Shown one piece after another: positions 34,534-45,675 of a stretch of DNA of 64,000 nt. Source of the stretch: Dipteris shenzhenensis (taxonomy: Eukaryota > Polypodiophyta > Polypodiopsida > Gleicheniales); NCBI GenBank assembly GCA_047967505.1, contig CM106538.1, one strand, 5' to 3'. The position numbers and the translations under genes are program-made. The first letter of the stretch is position 1; every line of letters starts with the position of its first letter. The notes under the pieces are model-generated. The model was given only the letters and a program-made list of their open reading frames with translations. It was not told the DNA's origin and searched no databases.

Positions 34534-34800
34534 ATTGGTTCTTTATTTGCAAGATCATTATGGGCCTTCCTATTGTGTTGCTATGGCTTTCTTACACTAC
34601 ACAAGCAACATTTCAGCCTTGGCTTTGCAGACATCTCAAATTCAATACTTTTGGAAGCCCATATGCTCGTTGTGTTTTTGGATTATTGGTTTTCGATTTG
34701 GAAGATCTTTATGGGCCTTCCTATTGTGTTTCTACAGCTTTCTTACACTACCCAAGAGACATTTCAGCCCTGGTTTTGTGGACATCTCAAATCACCCCTC
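34534..34800. repeat. ~150-bp direct duplication
   Basis: TATTGGTTCTTTATTTGCAA to CAGACATCTCAAAT (34534-34642) recurs as TATTGGTTTTCGATTTGGAA to GGACATCTCAAAT (34684-34793). GATCnTTATGGGCCTTCC and CTTTCTTACACTACnCAAG are shared. Confidence 0.8.
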
Positions 34801-35016
34801 CATACTCATCTTTGGAGTGACTGAAGTAATTTTCTCATACATTCATCCTTGGTACACTAGAAAAGGCACTTGAATATTTGTTGTGTTCATATAAATTGCA
34901 TGAAATCGGTCATTTTAGGTGGATGAACTATGTAAAACATGAAAGCATGATTATAAAGGTTTGAGGAGGTTTGATCAGATTGAACTCGGAGACAACAAGC
35001 TCTACTATTTAGATGA

Positions 35017-35147
35017 AGAGCTCAAACATTGAACTTGAAGATCTCAAGCCTTGATTATTCATCATCACTATGCCATATGAAGAGCTCAAACATCGAACTT
35101 GAATATCTCAAGCCTTGATTATGCATCATCAATATGCCAAACAAGTT
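35017..35147. repeat. Tandem duplication of a ~65-bp unit
   Basis: GAAGAGCTCAAACATTGAAC through CTCAAGCCTTGATTAT and CATCATCA is repeated once with four or five changes. Confidence 0.85.
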
Positions 35148-35940
35148 GAGATTTCCACGTAGATTTTTCTATTTTTCACACATACTTTGCACTATATCAT
35201 GCACCAAACATAGCGCCTATACTTTGCACTATACTATGGACACTTGCTTGTCTTATGCCTTTGTAGTATCCACATGCAATTTTGCCTTTCACAACAAGAC
35301 AAAGCACCCATAGACGCGCGCACAGACGTGTTTCATGAACTAAAATAAAAACTTACGGGCGCGTCTATTTGTGTGTCTGGAGACCCGCGTCTAATTGCGC
35401 ATCTATATATCAGACCTATGCGCGTATAGACACGCACAAAGACACATAAATAGACGCGCTTATAAACGCTTTTATAGACGCGCGTATAGACGCAAGTCGA
35501 ACAGACAGACGCGAATATAAACGCGTTTTTAAATGAACTGATAGACGCGCCTTTAAAAAAAAAAAAAAAAATTTTACAGAATAGTGTGTATGTTGTGTAT
35601 GCTATATAGAGTGTGTATGTTGTGTATGCTATATAGTTACAAGAATCCCATATCCACATTCTGTAATTCAATTCTTATAGCAAACCGCATTTTAATTACA
35701 ATTCCAATTAAAATATTACAACTCCAAAATGCAATAAAATTGAAAGCTCAAAAAGTGCTTGTATATACATATAGCACGAAGCTAAGCCACGTCATGTGGC
35801 TTCAAGTACAAAAAATAAGGAAGCTAAGCCATGTCATGTGGCTTCAAGTACAAAAAATAAGAGGAGTCTATATACAAGAGGCACGAAGCCAAGCCAATGG
35901 CTTTAAGTACAAAAAAGAGTAGCTAGCATTACTTATACGA

Positions 35941-36039
35941 CTAATCTATGTTCTCTAGGTCCTCGCTCCCTTCCACGCTCCCTTCTGCGCTCCCTTCTGT
36001 GCCTCCTTCCTCCTCTTCCTCATCGTCTTGTGCACGGGC
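35941..36039 (-). pseudogene. Acidic C-terminal exon of the CACTA minus-strand gene (copy B)
   Basis: A 33-codon exon follows a good acceptor (TTGTTTACAG on the minus strand, just right of 36039) and encodes ARAQDDEEEEEGG then EGSAEGSVEGSEDLENID and TAG. It is the counterpart of 31945-32046. The remaining exons were not recognised to the right. It points toward the left terminus of the element, opposite to the transposase. Confidence 0.5.
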
Positions 36040-36974
36040 CTGTAAACAAGGGACAACATATATCAATGTATGAAAATCCAAATCTTTACTTATAATTTTG
36101 GCATTATTTAATTAACCGCAATATCAATCAGATAGTGTTGTTTGACTTGAAATAGCACCGGGATGTCTTAGGACAATCACATTAAGTCCAAGCCATCCCA
36201 ATCTAGAAATTCAATGGTATATGACCCGAATAGTAGGAAATTAAATTTCACCAACTTAAGTACTAAAACAGAGTAATTTCATGCACTGAGCTCCTCAAAA
36301 ACGAATGTCTATTCAACCACACTGGTGTTTAAGCTAAACCAGGCACGGTTGCATGACTTTTCAACCACCGGGCTGGTTTAGTAAAATAAAAAATATATTA
36401 ATATTTTGTTGCAAAATATATTGATGTTACTTTTTGTTCAACTTGGGTTGGTTTAGGATAAAATTTCAATCCTTTTTTATTTTCAACAAATCAAAAAAAC
36501 ATTATGGAGTGTGCCCTCAAATGGGTGTGCATCAATTTAGCACAACATTGGAGGCCCATTAATCCATGCCTAAAGTTCTCATTTAGGTGTGTCCTTGGGT
36601 TGAGGAGAAGCTCCTCACAGAGTGTACTTTTGAATGATTACTTGGTTGCATGTATGTAGAGAACAATATTTTGATATTTTTGAATAGATTGCTATATCCT
36701 ATAGTCTTCAAGATGCATGCTTCACATGCAACATAGCACTTGTAATGCTTTAACGGTCTCGTCCAAGTTCTTATTTCATAACTTTTTGGTCTCATGTTCA
36801 AGTTTGGAGCGTGTACTACAACTTGAAGACAAAGTTTGCTGAATTCGATTGAGCAATGTGTAAGTTATGGTGCATAACCTATACCAATTGATGTTTAGAT
36901 CTTAATTGTTAAATAACTATCATTAGTATCTCTTTCTTAAAGTCCCTTGCATATGCCAATCGTAATAGGTTGCT

Positions 36975-38330
36975 CTAAAAGATGTTGCCTACCCTAAATA
37001 CCATGCTTGCATCAAGAGACAAAGCGAGAAAATTATTGGGATGGATAATGACACCATCCATGCTTGTTGCCCTAATGATCATATCATCTTTCGTCATGAC
37101 CATCTGGATTTGGTTAGTTGTTTGGAGTGTGGGGCACAATGTTATAGAGAGGACTTGTAGGGTGAGAAGATCCTAGTAAAGGTCTTGAGACACTTTCCCA
37201 TCATCGCCAAAATATAGCACATGTTTTAGATCAAGTCCATAACAGAGTTGATGACATGACATGCTACACACACTGAATCCACTGATGACATGTTGAGGAT
37301 TTCTCCAATTTGTCCTATTTGGAAGCACATATACAACATGTGGTTGGACTTTGTGAGCAAATTACATCTTGGGCCTGTAATGGATGGCGTGAAGCCTTTT
37401 GCATTGGTTACACTCGACATCTTGGTCAACATGGCCTGTAGTTTTGGTGAATTACAATATTCCACCATGGCTAACAATAAAGAAGCGGCACCTCATGCTT
37501 GCCCTACTTGTTCTAGGGAAGTATAAGGTCAAGAATATGGATGTGTACATGGCACCTTTGATAGATGATCTTCATATCCTATTGAGAGAAATACATGTCT
37601 TTGATATTTATGGACCTCCAAGGCATACCAATGACATTTTCATTAGGGAATTTCGATGTGGAACATGCGTGACTTTCTAGGATATGGGGATTGCTGAGGT
37701 ACATGCTTGTAGAGCTGTGCATGCCTAATGTAATTTTATTCTTTGTGATGTGATCTATGCATGTCTTATAATGACTTTTTTATGTATGCATGTAGGACTT
37801 GCAATACGTGGGTACCATGCTTGCCCTATTTGTGGTGGTGGTTTGAACATGTTTGCACAACACTCAATATATAAGGAAAATGGTTTATGGAGGTTTTGCT
37901 CGATACCTTCCACTTGACCATCTTGCACGTGAGGTTCAACTTGATCCACCACCACTCTCTTTGGAGGTAATTGATTGGATTCAGGCTTGGAGGAAGAATG
38001 GAGAGGAGCCTCCTCTTGGTATGAACAGGCTTACTATATTACACAAGCTTCCATATTGGGGTCAGTTGCAAATCAATCATGTCTTGGATTCCATGCATAT
38101 TTTCAAGATGTGGGGGCTTCTATTTGGGTACCCTTGGTTGGTGACAAAGACATAAGAGGAGAGTGAAAAGACTTGCGAGCCATGGATAGGATGCCTAACT
38201 TATGCCCCCTAATGTGTGGTCCAAAAGTAGTTCTCTGGAAAGCACCACGGATCCTTTCCAAGGGAGAGGAGGCAACACTTTTCGAACACTGATGGGACAC
38301 ATGCCTTGTTGGAAAGGAGTGTTTACAAAG
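36975..38330 (+). pseudogene. CACTA (TNP2/Transposase_21) transposase pseudogene
   Basis: Plus-strand fragments in the order of the TNP2 domain: IHACCPNDHIIFRHDHLDLV and CLECGAQCYRED (Cys pair), LVKVLRHFPIIAKI, WKHIYNMWLDFVSKLHLGPV and MDGVKPF, then in shifted frames LVNYNIPPWLTIKKRHLML and VKNMDVYMAPLIDDLHILL, MRDFLGYG. A GT..AG intron of 99 bp (37699-37797) follows, then GYHACPICGG, GFARYLPLDHLARE, LPYWGQLQINHVLDSMHIF, then VGASIWVPLVGDKD and DLRAMDRMPNLCPL. The transposase cuts the element at its ends. Several frameshifts and stops (37209-37260, 37680, 38105) make it inactive. Confidence 0.8.
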
Positions 38331-38424
38331 GAGGGGAAGGGAGGGGTAGGGGAAGGAAAGTGTGTTATGGTAGGGGCCAGAGTCAATATAGGGCACAAAA
38401 CCCTAAAAGAATTCAAAGTTCCCA

Positions 38425-38532
38425 TTCTCGTGCCTCCCCCCCCCTTCTCTCTCTCTCATTCAAACTTCCCACTCTCCTTCCTCCCCTTCCCTTTCCTATA
38501 ATTTAAACTTCCTGCTCCCCCTTCCTTCCCTC

Positions 38533-38567
<35 letters not shown>

Positions 38568-38760
38568 CCCCTTCCCTTCACTAGAATTCAAAATTCCCTC
38601 TCCCCTTTCCTCGCCCCTCAATCATCCCCTCCCCTCCTTTAACTTCCCCCTTTCTTCCCCTCCCCTCCCTTACCTTCCTTGTTCCTCCCCCTCTTCTTTC
38701 CCCTCCCCTCCCCTATGCTCCCTTACCTCCCCCTTGTCTTTTCCTCCTACGTCCCTCACC
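38425..38760. repeat. Pyrimidine-rich tract with (CT)n
   Basis: More than 90% C/T on the plus strand, with a C-run at 38533-38542 and (CT)12 at 38543-38567. There is no coding content. Such tracts can form triplex or S1-sensitive DNA, but nothing here shows a role. Confidence 0.85.
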
Positions 38761-38899
38761 TCACTTTCCTTGTTGATGCAGCCATGCTTCTTCCCTTTAG
38801 TTCCCCTCCTGTCCATTAAACCATCAATTCTCTTTTTTCCAAGGGCATTATTGCCCAGGGTGCCTGAATCCTCCTCTCGTGTAATTTTTTGATAGATCT

Positions 38900-39305
38900 A
38901 ATGCTAAGGTGAAAGGGTCAGATGTTGAAGAGATAATGCCTATTAAGGATCCTTCATCTAGAAATGCCTCTAGAAGAAGAAAAATGACAAGAAGTTTGGT
39001 TCTCCCCCCCTATGCAATGGGATGCATCTTTCAATTGAATAGAGTAGATGGAAAATGTCTATGGTTTATCAATGCCACACAAGGGTAAGGTTTTATATAC
39101 ACTTATCCCCTCAGGTGCTCTTTCTCCTCCTTTGGAAAGCATAGATGCAAAAGCATTGAAAGACTTCTTGATGATGAAAGTGCTAATTAGCTAGAAGTCT
39201 TGAAAGCTAATGCTAGTGATTGTGATGAGCTTGAGATTGATAGTGATACTTTCCATTCTCCAATTGATGCCTTAAGTCTCATGGCTCAAGAGGAATTTGC
39301 CATGT
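38900..39305 (+). pseudogene. Unidentified coding-like relict
   Basis: Two open stretches have protein-like composition: VKGSDVEEIMPIKDPSSRNA (near 38910-38970) and ANASDCDELEIDSDTFHSPI followed by DALSLMAQEEFAM (near 39205-39305). They are separated by stops. No family is recognised; it may be the tail of a transposon ORF. Positions 39306-39976 hold nothing recognisable. Confidence 0.25.
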
Positions 39306-39976
39306 GAAGCTGAAAGGCTTCTACCTAAGGCATTAATAGTATCTATGTAAGATGCCATGCATGCCATTGAAGAAGAATGCAACAATTAACTATGGGTGCC
39401 GAATGTAAAGAGCGAAGAGAACTTCCCTTGGTCAAGTATAATTTTTGGAGAGAAAGCATGCCAACCCTCCGAGCATGAAAGATATGACCAGTATGTGTTG
39501 AATGCAAAGTGCCATCTGATTATATCTGATAATAATATCTACTATCCTTAGCTTTGTAATATTCAAATTAAAAAATGACATTACATTTATTTTGTAGATA
39601 CAATGATACGTGAACTTCGAATTGTTGATAGGACTTGGACTATGAGGACATAAATAAATGAAGAGATCAATTGCTGAGAAAAACAATATTATGAATAAAA
39701 GCATTCATAAATTTGGAAAATGCTGACTAGTTACTCGAAAAACTGCTTTGTAATTTTTCGAGTTCTTGGGAAAAAATATTTGAGAAATGAATAGAACAAA
39801 TTTATGGACATTGCTTAAATCCAAAGTCATGTATAAAGTAGGAAAAATAAGCACAAGGGATTCTCCATCAAGTACAACCACATGTCGGCATCTGAAAGTT
39901 CCACCTTATTCTATAATGCTACTAGTGGCCCATAGGGGGGTTGAGAGCAGGCTGCTGCATATGAGAGCGAGCTAAT

Positions 39977-42480
39977 TTAGAGGGGAGCTAATTTAGACCG
40001 TGAATCTTGAGGGGAAATGGAAGTGGAAGCAAGGGGAGCAGGGCTAGGGCTACGGCTACGGCTACGGCTAGGGCTAGGGTTGGGGTTAGGGGTAAGGGCA
40101 AGGACGCGAGTGTAACGATAGGAAGCGATAAAGAAGAGGAGGTCAAGGAAAGCAAGGGAAGATAAAAGGAAGTAGTAACAATCCAAGCGACTTTCTTTGG
40201 GATTAGCAGAAAGCCACTTGACTGTATGCTGCACCAGAGCTTGTATGAGATCCGCTGTGTAGCTACCAATGGCCGATGCCAACCAGAACAATGCCCCCGA
40301 CATGCTCCTCATCCCTCCCGGTAGTTGCTCGTAGAACATCTCGAATTGTCCTATCGCTGCAAATGTCTCCGCCACCCCCACCCCCACACACTGTGGTAGT
40401 AGCCACACTAGCCCCAGCTCCCTCCCCCCCCTCGTCGCCACCTTCCTCCTCTGCCTCTCCACCACCCCCGCCACCCCAAACGTCGCCCCTAGCACTATTA
40501 TCCCCACCATTATCCTCGCCTCAAAGCCTAGCCCCCTCGGATTCTTCGTTAGCTTCCTCGCTGCCGGCACTAGTAGCATGTCGTATATGGGTATCGCTAC
40601 AAGAAAGCTCGCCATTGTTATCACCACTAGTGCGCCAGGGGGGACATGGAACTTGTGGATTTTCATGTCTATGAAGTACGCTTGACCCACGGTTAAGTTT
40701 CCGATCTGGTTCAGCACTGCATTGAAGAGTATGAAACACGCCCAAATGGGAAGCAGATTCAGCACAGATTTGCATTCTTCCACTTGATGGACTGTACATA
40801 GCCGCCAGGGACCGCGAGCTTCTGTGCTGCCTTCTTCTTCCACATCACCGGGTAACACTATGGCGGCCTTGTCCAGGCATCTACAGAAGACATGAGACGA
40901 GAAAGGATTCAAGTTATGAAACGTTACTGAAAGACGATTTTATCCGATCGAAGTACACATATCATTATTCAGATCAAGACGCCAATATGCCCTCCATCGT
41001 TTCACTAGATTTACAGCATCATTATTCGTAACTGAGCCTAATTAGTTAACTTGCCGAAAGAATAGATTGACAAGAAGTACCTGAGTTGAGCGGTGTGCCG
41101 TAGCCTTGCTTCCCGGCCTTTCTTGTTAGGAATTTCGTAAAGCTTGGTCGGATCGGAAGGCAACTGCCAATTTTTCTTCCGATACGCGGCGACGAGAACT
41201 TGGACTATGCTGGCATAGGAGTTTCTGTCAATCGGAACGTGCCTGTAGAGTTGTGTGCCAGTGACGAATAGAAGAATGGAAACAACCATGGCGATGGCCA
41301 GAACCAGGAATCCGAGTCCCCAGCTTATGACAGATTGAATGTACACAATCAAGGTAAGTCCGACCAGGAGAGAGAAGCAACTAAAAAAGTAAAACCAATT
41401 GAAGAATTTCTGTCGTGTCTGAGCTCCTTTTGGCGTTGTGGCATCGAACTGGTCTGCACCAAAGGTGTATGTGCAGGATCGTAGCCCACCTGATCCTATG
41501 GCAATAAAGCAGAAGGCTATTGTAAGAAACGCAAGCTGGGCGGAGCTTGCTTGTGGACATTTGTCTATCCCTGCAGCTGTAGTTGGAGTGCATTGTGGAG
41601 CGTGGAGATTCTTGGAGTAAGCCGCGGTGGAAAGAAGGAAGAGACCCTGCATCAATCGAGTCAATCCAAGTTTAGGTCTTAATGGAGCCGCAGCATCCAA
41701 AACCAGTTCTCAGATCACGAACGGCTCCATGCTCCGAGAAATGCAGAAGGTTTTGATTCTAACTCGGCACACGTTACAATATAACTTGGAGGATTCGATC
41801 ATCTTACAACTAATCGATGTAGAAGAAATTTTAAAGCACCAAGATCGTCACTTCATCCATCCATGTGGCTGAAAAGCGTAGTGGGATTTGAACAGCAGAT
41901 CAGGAACTTATTATTAACATCTATCTGAGGGATTTCAAAGACTTAAAGACGGGGTAGATTGTCACCACCAAAGTGAAGAATGAAGAACCAAGGATTGTGC
42001 GATAGCGTCCGAGGTAGGAGTCCGCTAGGTACGCGCCCACCAGAGGCGTGAAGCTGCAGGTACCTGAGATTGCGTTGACGATGTAACTTGCCCTCACGTA
42101 GTTCATGTTGTACTTCGAATACAAAAAAGGGACCATATTCCACAGAACGCTCATCGATCCCATTCTCTCGCAAATTTCGTTACCTGCAATCGTTCACGAT
42201 CAACAACAAATTTTCAAAGAATTATAAAAAGGGTGCAACCGAGATTACAGCATTAATTCAGGGAGCAACGAGGTTTGACTCGTGCAGATGGAAGGTTTGG
42301 ACGCGTACCAATTAGGAAGGGCATAGCTTTCCATCCACCTCTTGAATTCGTAGAGCTCAATTCAGCTCCGATAGTCTTCCCGTTTCTCCACGACGACGTC
42401 GCGCCAACTGAGGGATACAACGCAACGGAACCATCGCTCTGCGATACTTCTGGACCTGTAGGCTCAGATAACTGCACCAT
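39977..42480 (-). CDS. NPF (NRT1/PTR family) proton-coupled transporter, four exons
   Basis: Exons on the minus strand are 42480-42309, 42183-41966, 41646-41081 and 40880-39977. All introns are GT..AG, and phases 1, 0 and 2 match the canonical NPF gene structure. Joined, they give 619 residues, the usual NPF length. The start is the ATG at 42480; a longer open frame upstream begins only with GTG. The protein carries GGWKAMPFLIG, the proton-coupling ExxER motif (EICER, residues 60-64), GAYLADSYLGRY, GSGGLRSCTYTFGADQFD (loop before TM5) and QLEMFYEQ-like PTR2 signatures (IGQFEMFYEQLPGGMRSM). About 12 membrane segments are expected. Such carriers move nitrate, small peptides, hormones or other solutes across plasma or vacuolar membranes; the substrate cannot be told. 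The C-terminal tail is Pro/Arg/Ser-rich, from a telomere-like repeat. No lesion is visible. Confidence 0.88.
40035..40105. repeat. Telomere-like repeat inside the NPF last exon
   Basis: GGGCTAGGGC, three GCTACG units, GGCTAGGGCTAGGGTTGGGG and TTAGGGGTAAGGG form a degenerate CTAGGG/TTAGGG-like tract. On the minus strand it encodes the tail TPNPNPSPSRSRSRSPSP. It is in frame with the transporter and downstream of the last membrane segment. Confidence 0.75.
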
Positions 42481-42504
42481 TTCGTAAAAAGGGTGATGGT
42501 ACAC

Positions 42505-42990
42505 TAGTCGATTCCGTCCGCCTCTGTATACTTAAGCTTCCACCCTTGCTGCACACAGGAAGCAGTATTTTACAACCTACTTCAAGCACGAGCTCCACAT
42601 AATATGATTAAATACGAGTTTGAGTAAATCCTATCATGTCATGGCCTTTCTAGAGTCTAAGGTGCATGATCTGAGCTCTATGTGGGCCAGACTGGGATCC
42701 ATTGGGAGTGCTGATGTCTCTAGTACATATCAGAGATCTGTCTCTGGTGCACCTCAATCCTCTCTGTAGGGCATACTCGTGGGTGACGTGATGCTTCCTG
42801 ATGTCAGGAGATTGCTATGATGGTGCCCCAATTGGGTTGGTGCTCAAATGGGGCCCATATCCAATCTCTTGCTAAACTGGTGGGTTCACGATCCCGGCAT
42901 TTCTTGAACACCTCTGTTTCTGGTGAAGAAGCAATTTGCGATCTCCTATTGTTTGGGGCCATGTGGTGTAGTATGTTTCATGAGCTTGGA
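42505..42990. other. NPF upstream region; no other gene seen
   Basis: This holds the 5' flank of the transporter gene. On the minus strand an AT-rich stretch (ATTTAATCATATTATG at about 42595-42612) could be the core promoter, but no strong TATA box is visible. The remainder shows no motif. The plus-strand frame at 42817-43161 lies over a minus-strand LINE scrap and is a shadow. Confidence 0.35.
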
Positions 42991-42996
42991 CCTGAG

Positions 42997-43350
42997 TTAA
43001 ATGAAGTCGTGTGCAAAGAGTGCACCACAGCGCTGGTTTGGGTAGTCGATGACTCTACTCATGTCAGTAAATCTCCTAGTGAAAAGGCAATGGTACCTCC
43101 CACGGATGTCATAGTATCGTGTGTATCGCTCCTCGGTCTTCATCTCATGTGTGTCACATAGGGTGCAGAGCCTCAGATTGACATCATGTGGCTGCAATCT
43201 TGCATCCTGCCTCGATCTGGAGTCTGTGCGATGTCCTAAGCTGGACCATGATGATTTGTACTGCATGAGAAAGGTGGATCCGTAAATATCCTGGTACTTT
43301 GATAAATCCATCATCATCTAGATGAAGGAAATGCTCTTTGTAGAAGGCCA
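42997..43350 (-). pseudogene. LINE ORF2 C-terminal fragment
   Basis: The minus strand reads DDDGFIKVPGYLRIHLSHAV, then in a shifted frame LRLCTLCDTHEMKTEERY, YYDIRGRYHCLF and NQRCGALFAHDF. The same arrangement occurs at 14320-14640 in the plus-strand LINE (DEGFIDPLGYTRIHLPHSLR, EEHFIFRC, DQRCLAAFIHEA). CXXC plus downstream His/Cys is the zinc-binding tail of plant LINE ORF2 proteins. There is no RT part and no tail motif, so it is an internal scrap. Positions 43351-43800 have no recognised content. Confidence 0.65.
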
Positions 43351-43803
43351 TCTTGGGCATGTGGGTGAGGGGGGATGTGTTAGGTGGTCAAAGACGTGCT
43401 CATGCCCTATGATCAAAACCATCTGGATACTCCTGTATACCAGCACCTCTTGTTTTGCTCGGCTGTGAGCTGCATAGATGACGAAAGGGATCTCCATGGC
43501 AATCTCTGCTGACCTGCACATTTTTCCAACTAAACCATCTGAATCTGTCTAGGTAGTTGATGATCTGAAATGATGCATCTACATAGGGATCTTGCTGCAA
43601 ACTCTGATGGAATGGTGTGGACATCTTTCCTTGGACGATGTGAGATAACATCATCACCTATAGTCTCTCAAAGTGCGTCCACTCCTCCTTCAGGTTTATG
43701 GCCAAAAAGCCCCTGCATACAAGGTAGCTGGTCTAAGTAGAGAATCAAAGAGAAGGGATTCCATGTCCGCATGCTGAAGTGTGCTTGAAGCACTATCTCT
43801 CTA

Positions 43804-43969
43804 GTGCATGAAGCATGATGGGTATGATGCATTATGCTAAAGTCGAGACCCCAACCTTCTAGTTCATTCCACGGTTTCTAATATTAGTGCATGAAGCATG
43901 ATGGGTATGATGCATTATGCTAAAGTCGACCCCAACCTCCTAGTTCATGCCATAGTTGCACGAAACGCC
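43804..43969. repeat. Tandem duplication of an ~82-bp unit
   Basis: GTGCATGAAGCATGATGGGT through GCTAAAGTCGA and CCCCAACC(T/C)(T/C)CTAGTTCAT is repeated once with very few changes, so the duplication is recent. Confidence 0.9.
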
Positions 43970-44049
43970 CGTTTCATGGGCAGAAACGGAAACGACGAAA
44001 TGGAAACGGCGTTTCGTCAAGAAACGCCGTTTCGTACACCCTGCTTTTT

Positions 44050-44340
44050 CCCCAAACCCTAAAAACGGGATTTCGGCCGCCTCTCTTCATCTTTCGCCGC
44101 CTTCCGCCCGTTCCACTCCTCTTGTGCATCCTTACTCCTCTCTCCACCTTCTTCAAGCTCTCTCCATCCCTCGGACCTCCATCCTTTGCTCTTGGACCTC
44201 CGTCCTCTTCATCCTTTGCTCCATCTTCTCCATCCTGCAAGCTGCAGCCTGCTCTCCTGACTCCATCCCTCCATCCTTCTTCTCTCCATCCTCTCTTTAA
44301 TCTTACCTTCTACCTCTCCATCCTCCTCCTCTCCATCCTC
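44050..44340. repeat. Pyrimidine-rich, CTCCATCC-type low-complexity tract
   Basis: CTCTCCATCC, CCTCCATCCTT and CCTCTTCATCC words dominate. The open frames on both strands reflect composition only (Ser/Pro/Leu one way, Glu/Gly/Arg the other). Confidence 0.75.
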
Positions 44341-44357
44341 CTTCACTTCTATAGCAA

Positions 44358-44835
44358 CCATCCCATAGTGCGTAGAGGTAGCCTCGACCCTTATGTACAA
44401 AGCAGCATCATCATAAATGGTAGTATCGATGAGCAATACGGTCAATAGCGCATTATAGATTTGTGTTCCTTGTATCATCGTCATTATCTTTATCATTATT
44501 GTGTGGCAGCCTAGAGCAAAAAGGCCAGCTATGGCACAAGAACCAGAATCACTTGAACAAATTGCCTCTCTGCAAGCCACAAAGACCATGTCACCATCCC
44601 ATAGTGTCTAGAGGCAGCCTCTATCGTGATCTACAAGCAAACATCACCATGTAAATGGTAATGATGATAGAGCCAGTAGTGCATCAAGGGTTTGTGTTCC
44701 TTGCATTATCATCATCATCTTTATCATTATTGTGTGGTGACCTAGAGCAAAAAGGCCAGCTATGGCACAAGACTAGAATTGATTAAAATCACTTCAATAA
44801 ACTATCTATTTGCAAGAACAAAGACCATGTCGTGC
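44358..44835. repeat. 236-bp tandem duplication
   Basis: CCATCCCATAGTG starts at 44358 and 44594. GAGCAAAAAGGCCAGCTATG and ACAAAGACCATGTC follow at matching offsets in both units. Divergence of roughly 15% indicates an old duplication. Positions 44836-45400 show nothing recognised. Confidence 0.85.
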
Positions 44836-45404
44836 GCTCCTTTGCACATGCTAGAGAGAGTCTACTATGAATACAACCACCTACAATATGTTTGGGGGAC
44901 TTTTCTTTATGTCAAGGTCCTAGGTCAGGAGAAGCTAATCTCCGGCATCTGATCAAAGTGAATTAATTAATAGCAGAAACCCCGTTAGCACATAGCTCAC
45001 AACCCGTCGGGAAAAATTTCACTCAAAGCTCATTCATAACATGTTGTTTGAAAGTTACCATTACCTATTTAATCTATTTCGATTTACTGGGACATCGCCA
45101 AATCGAATAACTAATGACACATTCAATGATTCCATACAACGACAAAGTTGATAGAGCCGCATCTTCAATCAACATATAAGCAAACAAGAAAGTACATAAT
45201 TGAAACGCACGTGCACTTGGAATTCGTCATTGTTTAAAAAAAATCAAACCTATAGAGTAGGTAACCCTTACAAAAAAACTTGGGATTTGCATAGTATGTT
45301 TTTAAAACAAAACAACGTTCTTTTTGTTTTAAAAATGGCTTGGAATATTCAAAATGCAAACATGATGCTTTTTAAATCATTGAAAGTGTTTCAGTTGATT
45401 AGGA

Positions 45405-45675
45405 ATACACCGCGCGATATCAACTCACACTGCGTGGTATAAACATGATACATCTCACGATGTTGAGATAGACTATGCACTGTACATACACCATGTAGTA
45501 AAATGGAACAACGTGCAGTGCGATTGGAAATAATCGCAAGGTGTACAAAGATACTAGGTAGTACCCTTCCGATAAATGCATGCATGCCGCATGGTGCAAT
45601 CATATTGGCTTAAAGACACCACATGGTGTTCTACAACACTGCACAATCACATCCAAGTGCTCTATAAAAAGGGAG
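45405..45675. repeat. Cluster of imperfect CACCATG/CATGGTG motifs upstream of a TATA box
   Basis: The words TGCGTGGTATA, TACACCATG, GCATGGTGCAAT and CACCACATGGTGTT recur at 20-60 bp spacing, then TCTATAAAAAGGGAGGAGCC at 45661. The arrangement resembles that at 25736-25950. It may be the promoter part of an otherwise decayed LTR. Positions 45676-46529 show no gene; G/T-rich AGGGGTTTT runs at 45760-45930 resemble those at 54405-54600. Confidence 0.35.

Larger units (their letters stand above)
35294..38340 (+). mobile_element. CACTA-type DNA transposon, transposase-bearing copy B (right end not found)
   Basis: Its left end (ACAAGACAAAGCACC and the TAGACGCG-rich stretch to 35560) and the next ~550 bp match copy A up to about 36110. 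After that it carries sequence that copy A lacks, including a TNP2 transposase relict at 36975-38330. The DUF4216 part and the right terminus are absent; the copy dissolves into a pyrimidine-rich tract after 38420. A tandem GTGTATGTTGTGTATGCTAT pair (35585, 35611) lies near the left end. Positions 36110-36970 hold no recognised exon. Confidence 0.6.

Noticed and set aside
34370-34873. 167-aa and 110-aa overlapping plus frames
   Set aside because: Three frames stay open over duplicated DNA with repeated peptide blocks; no family motif. Treated as a repeat artefact.
40276-40674. 132-aa plus-strand frame rich in Pro and Ser
   Set aside because: It lies antisense inside the last NPF exon and mirrors the membrane-protein codons.
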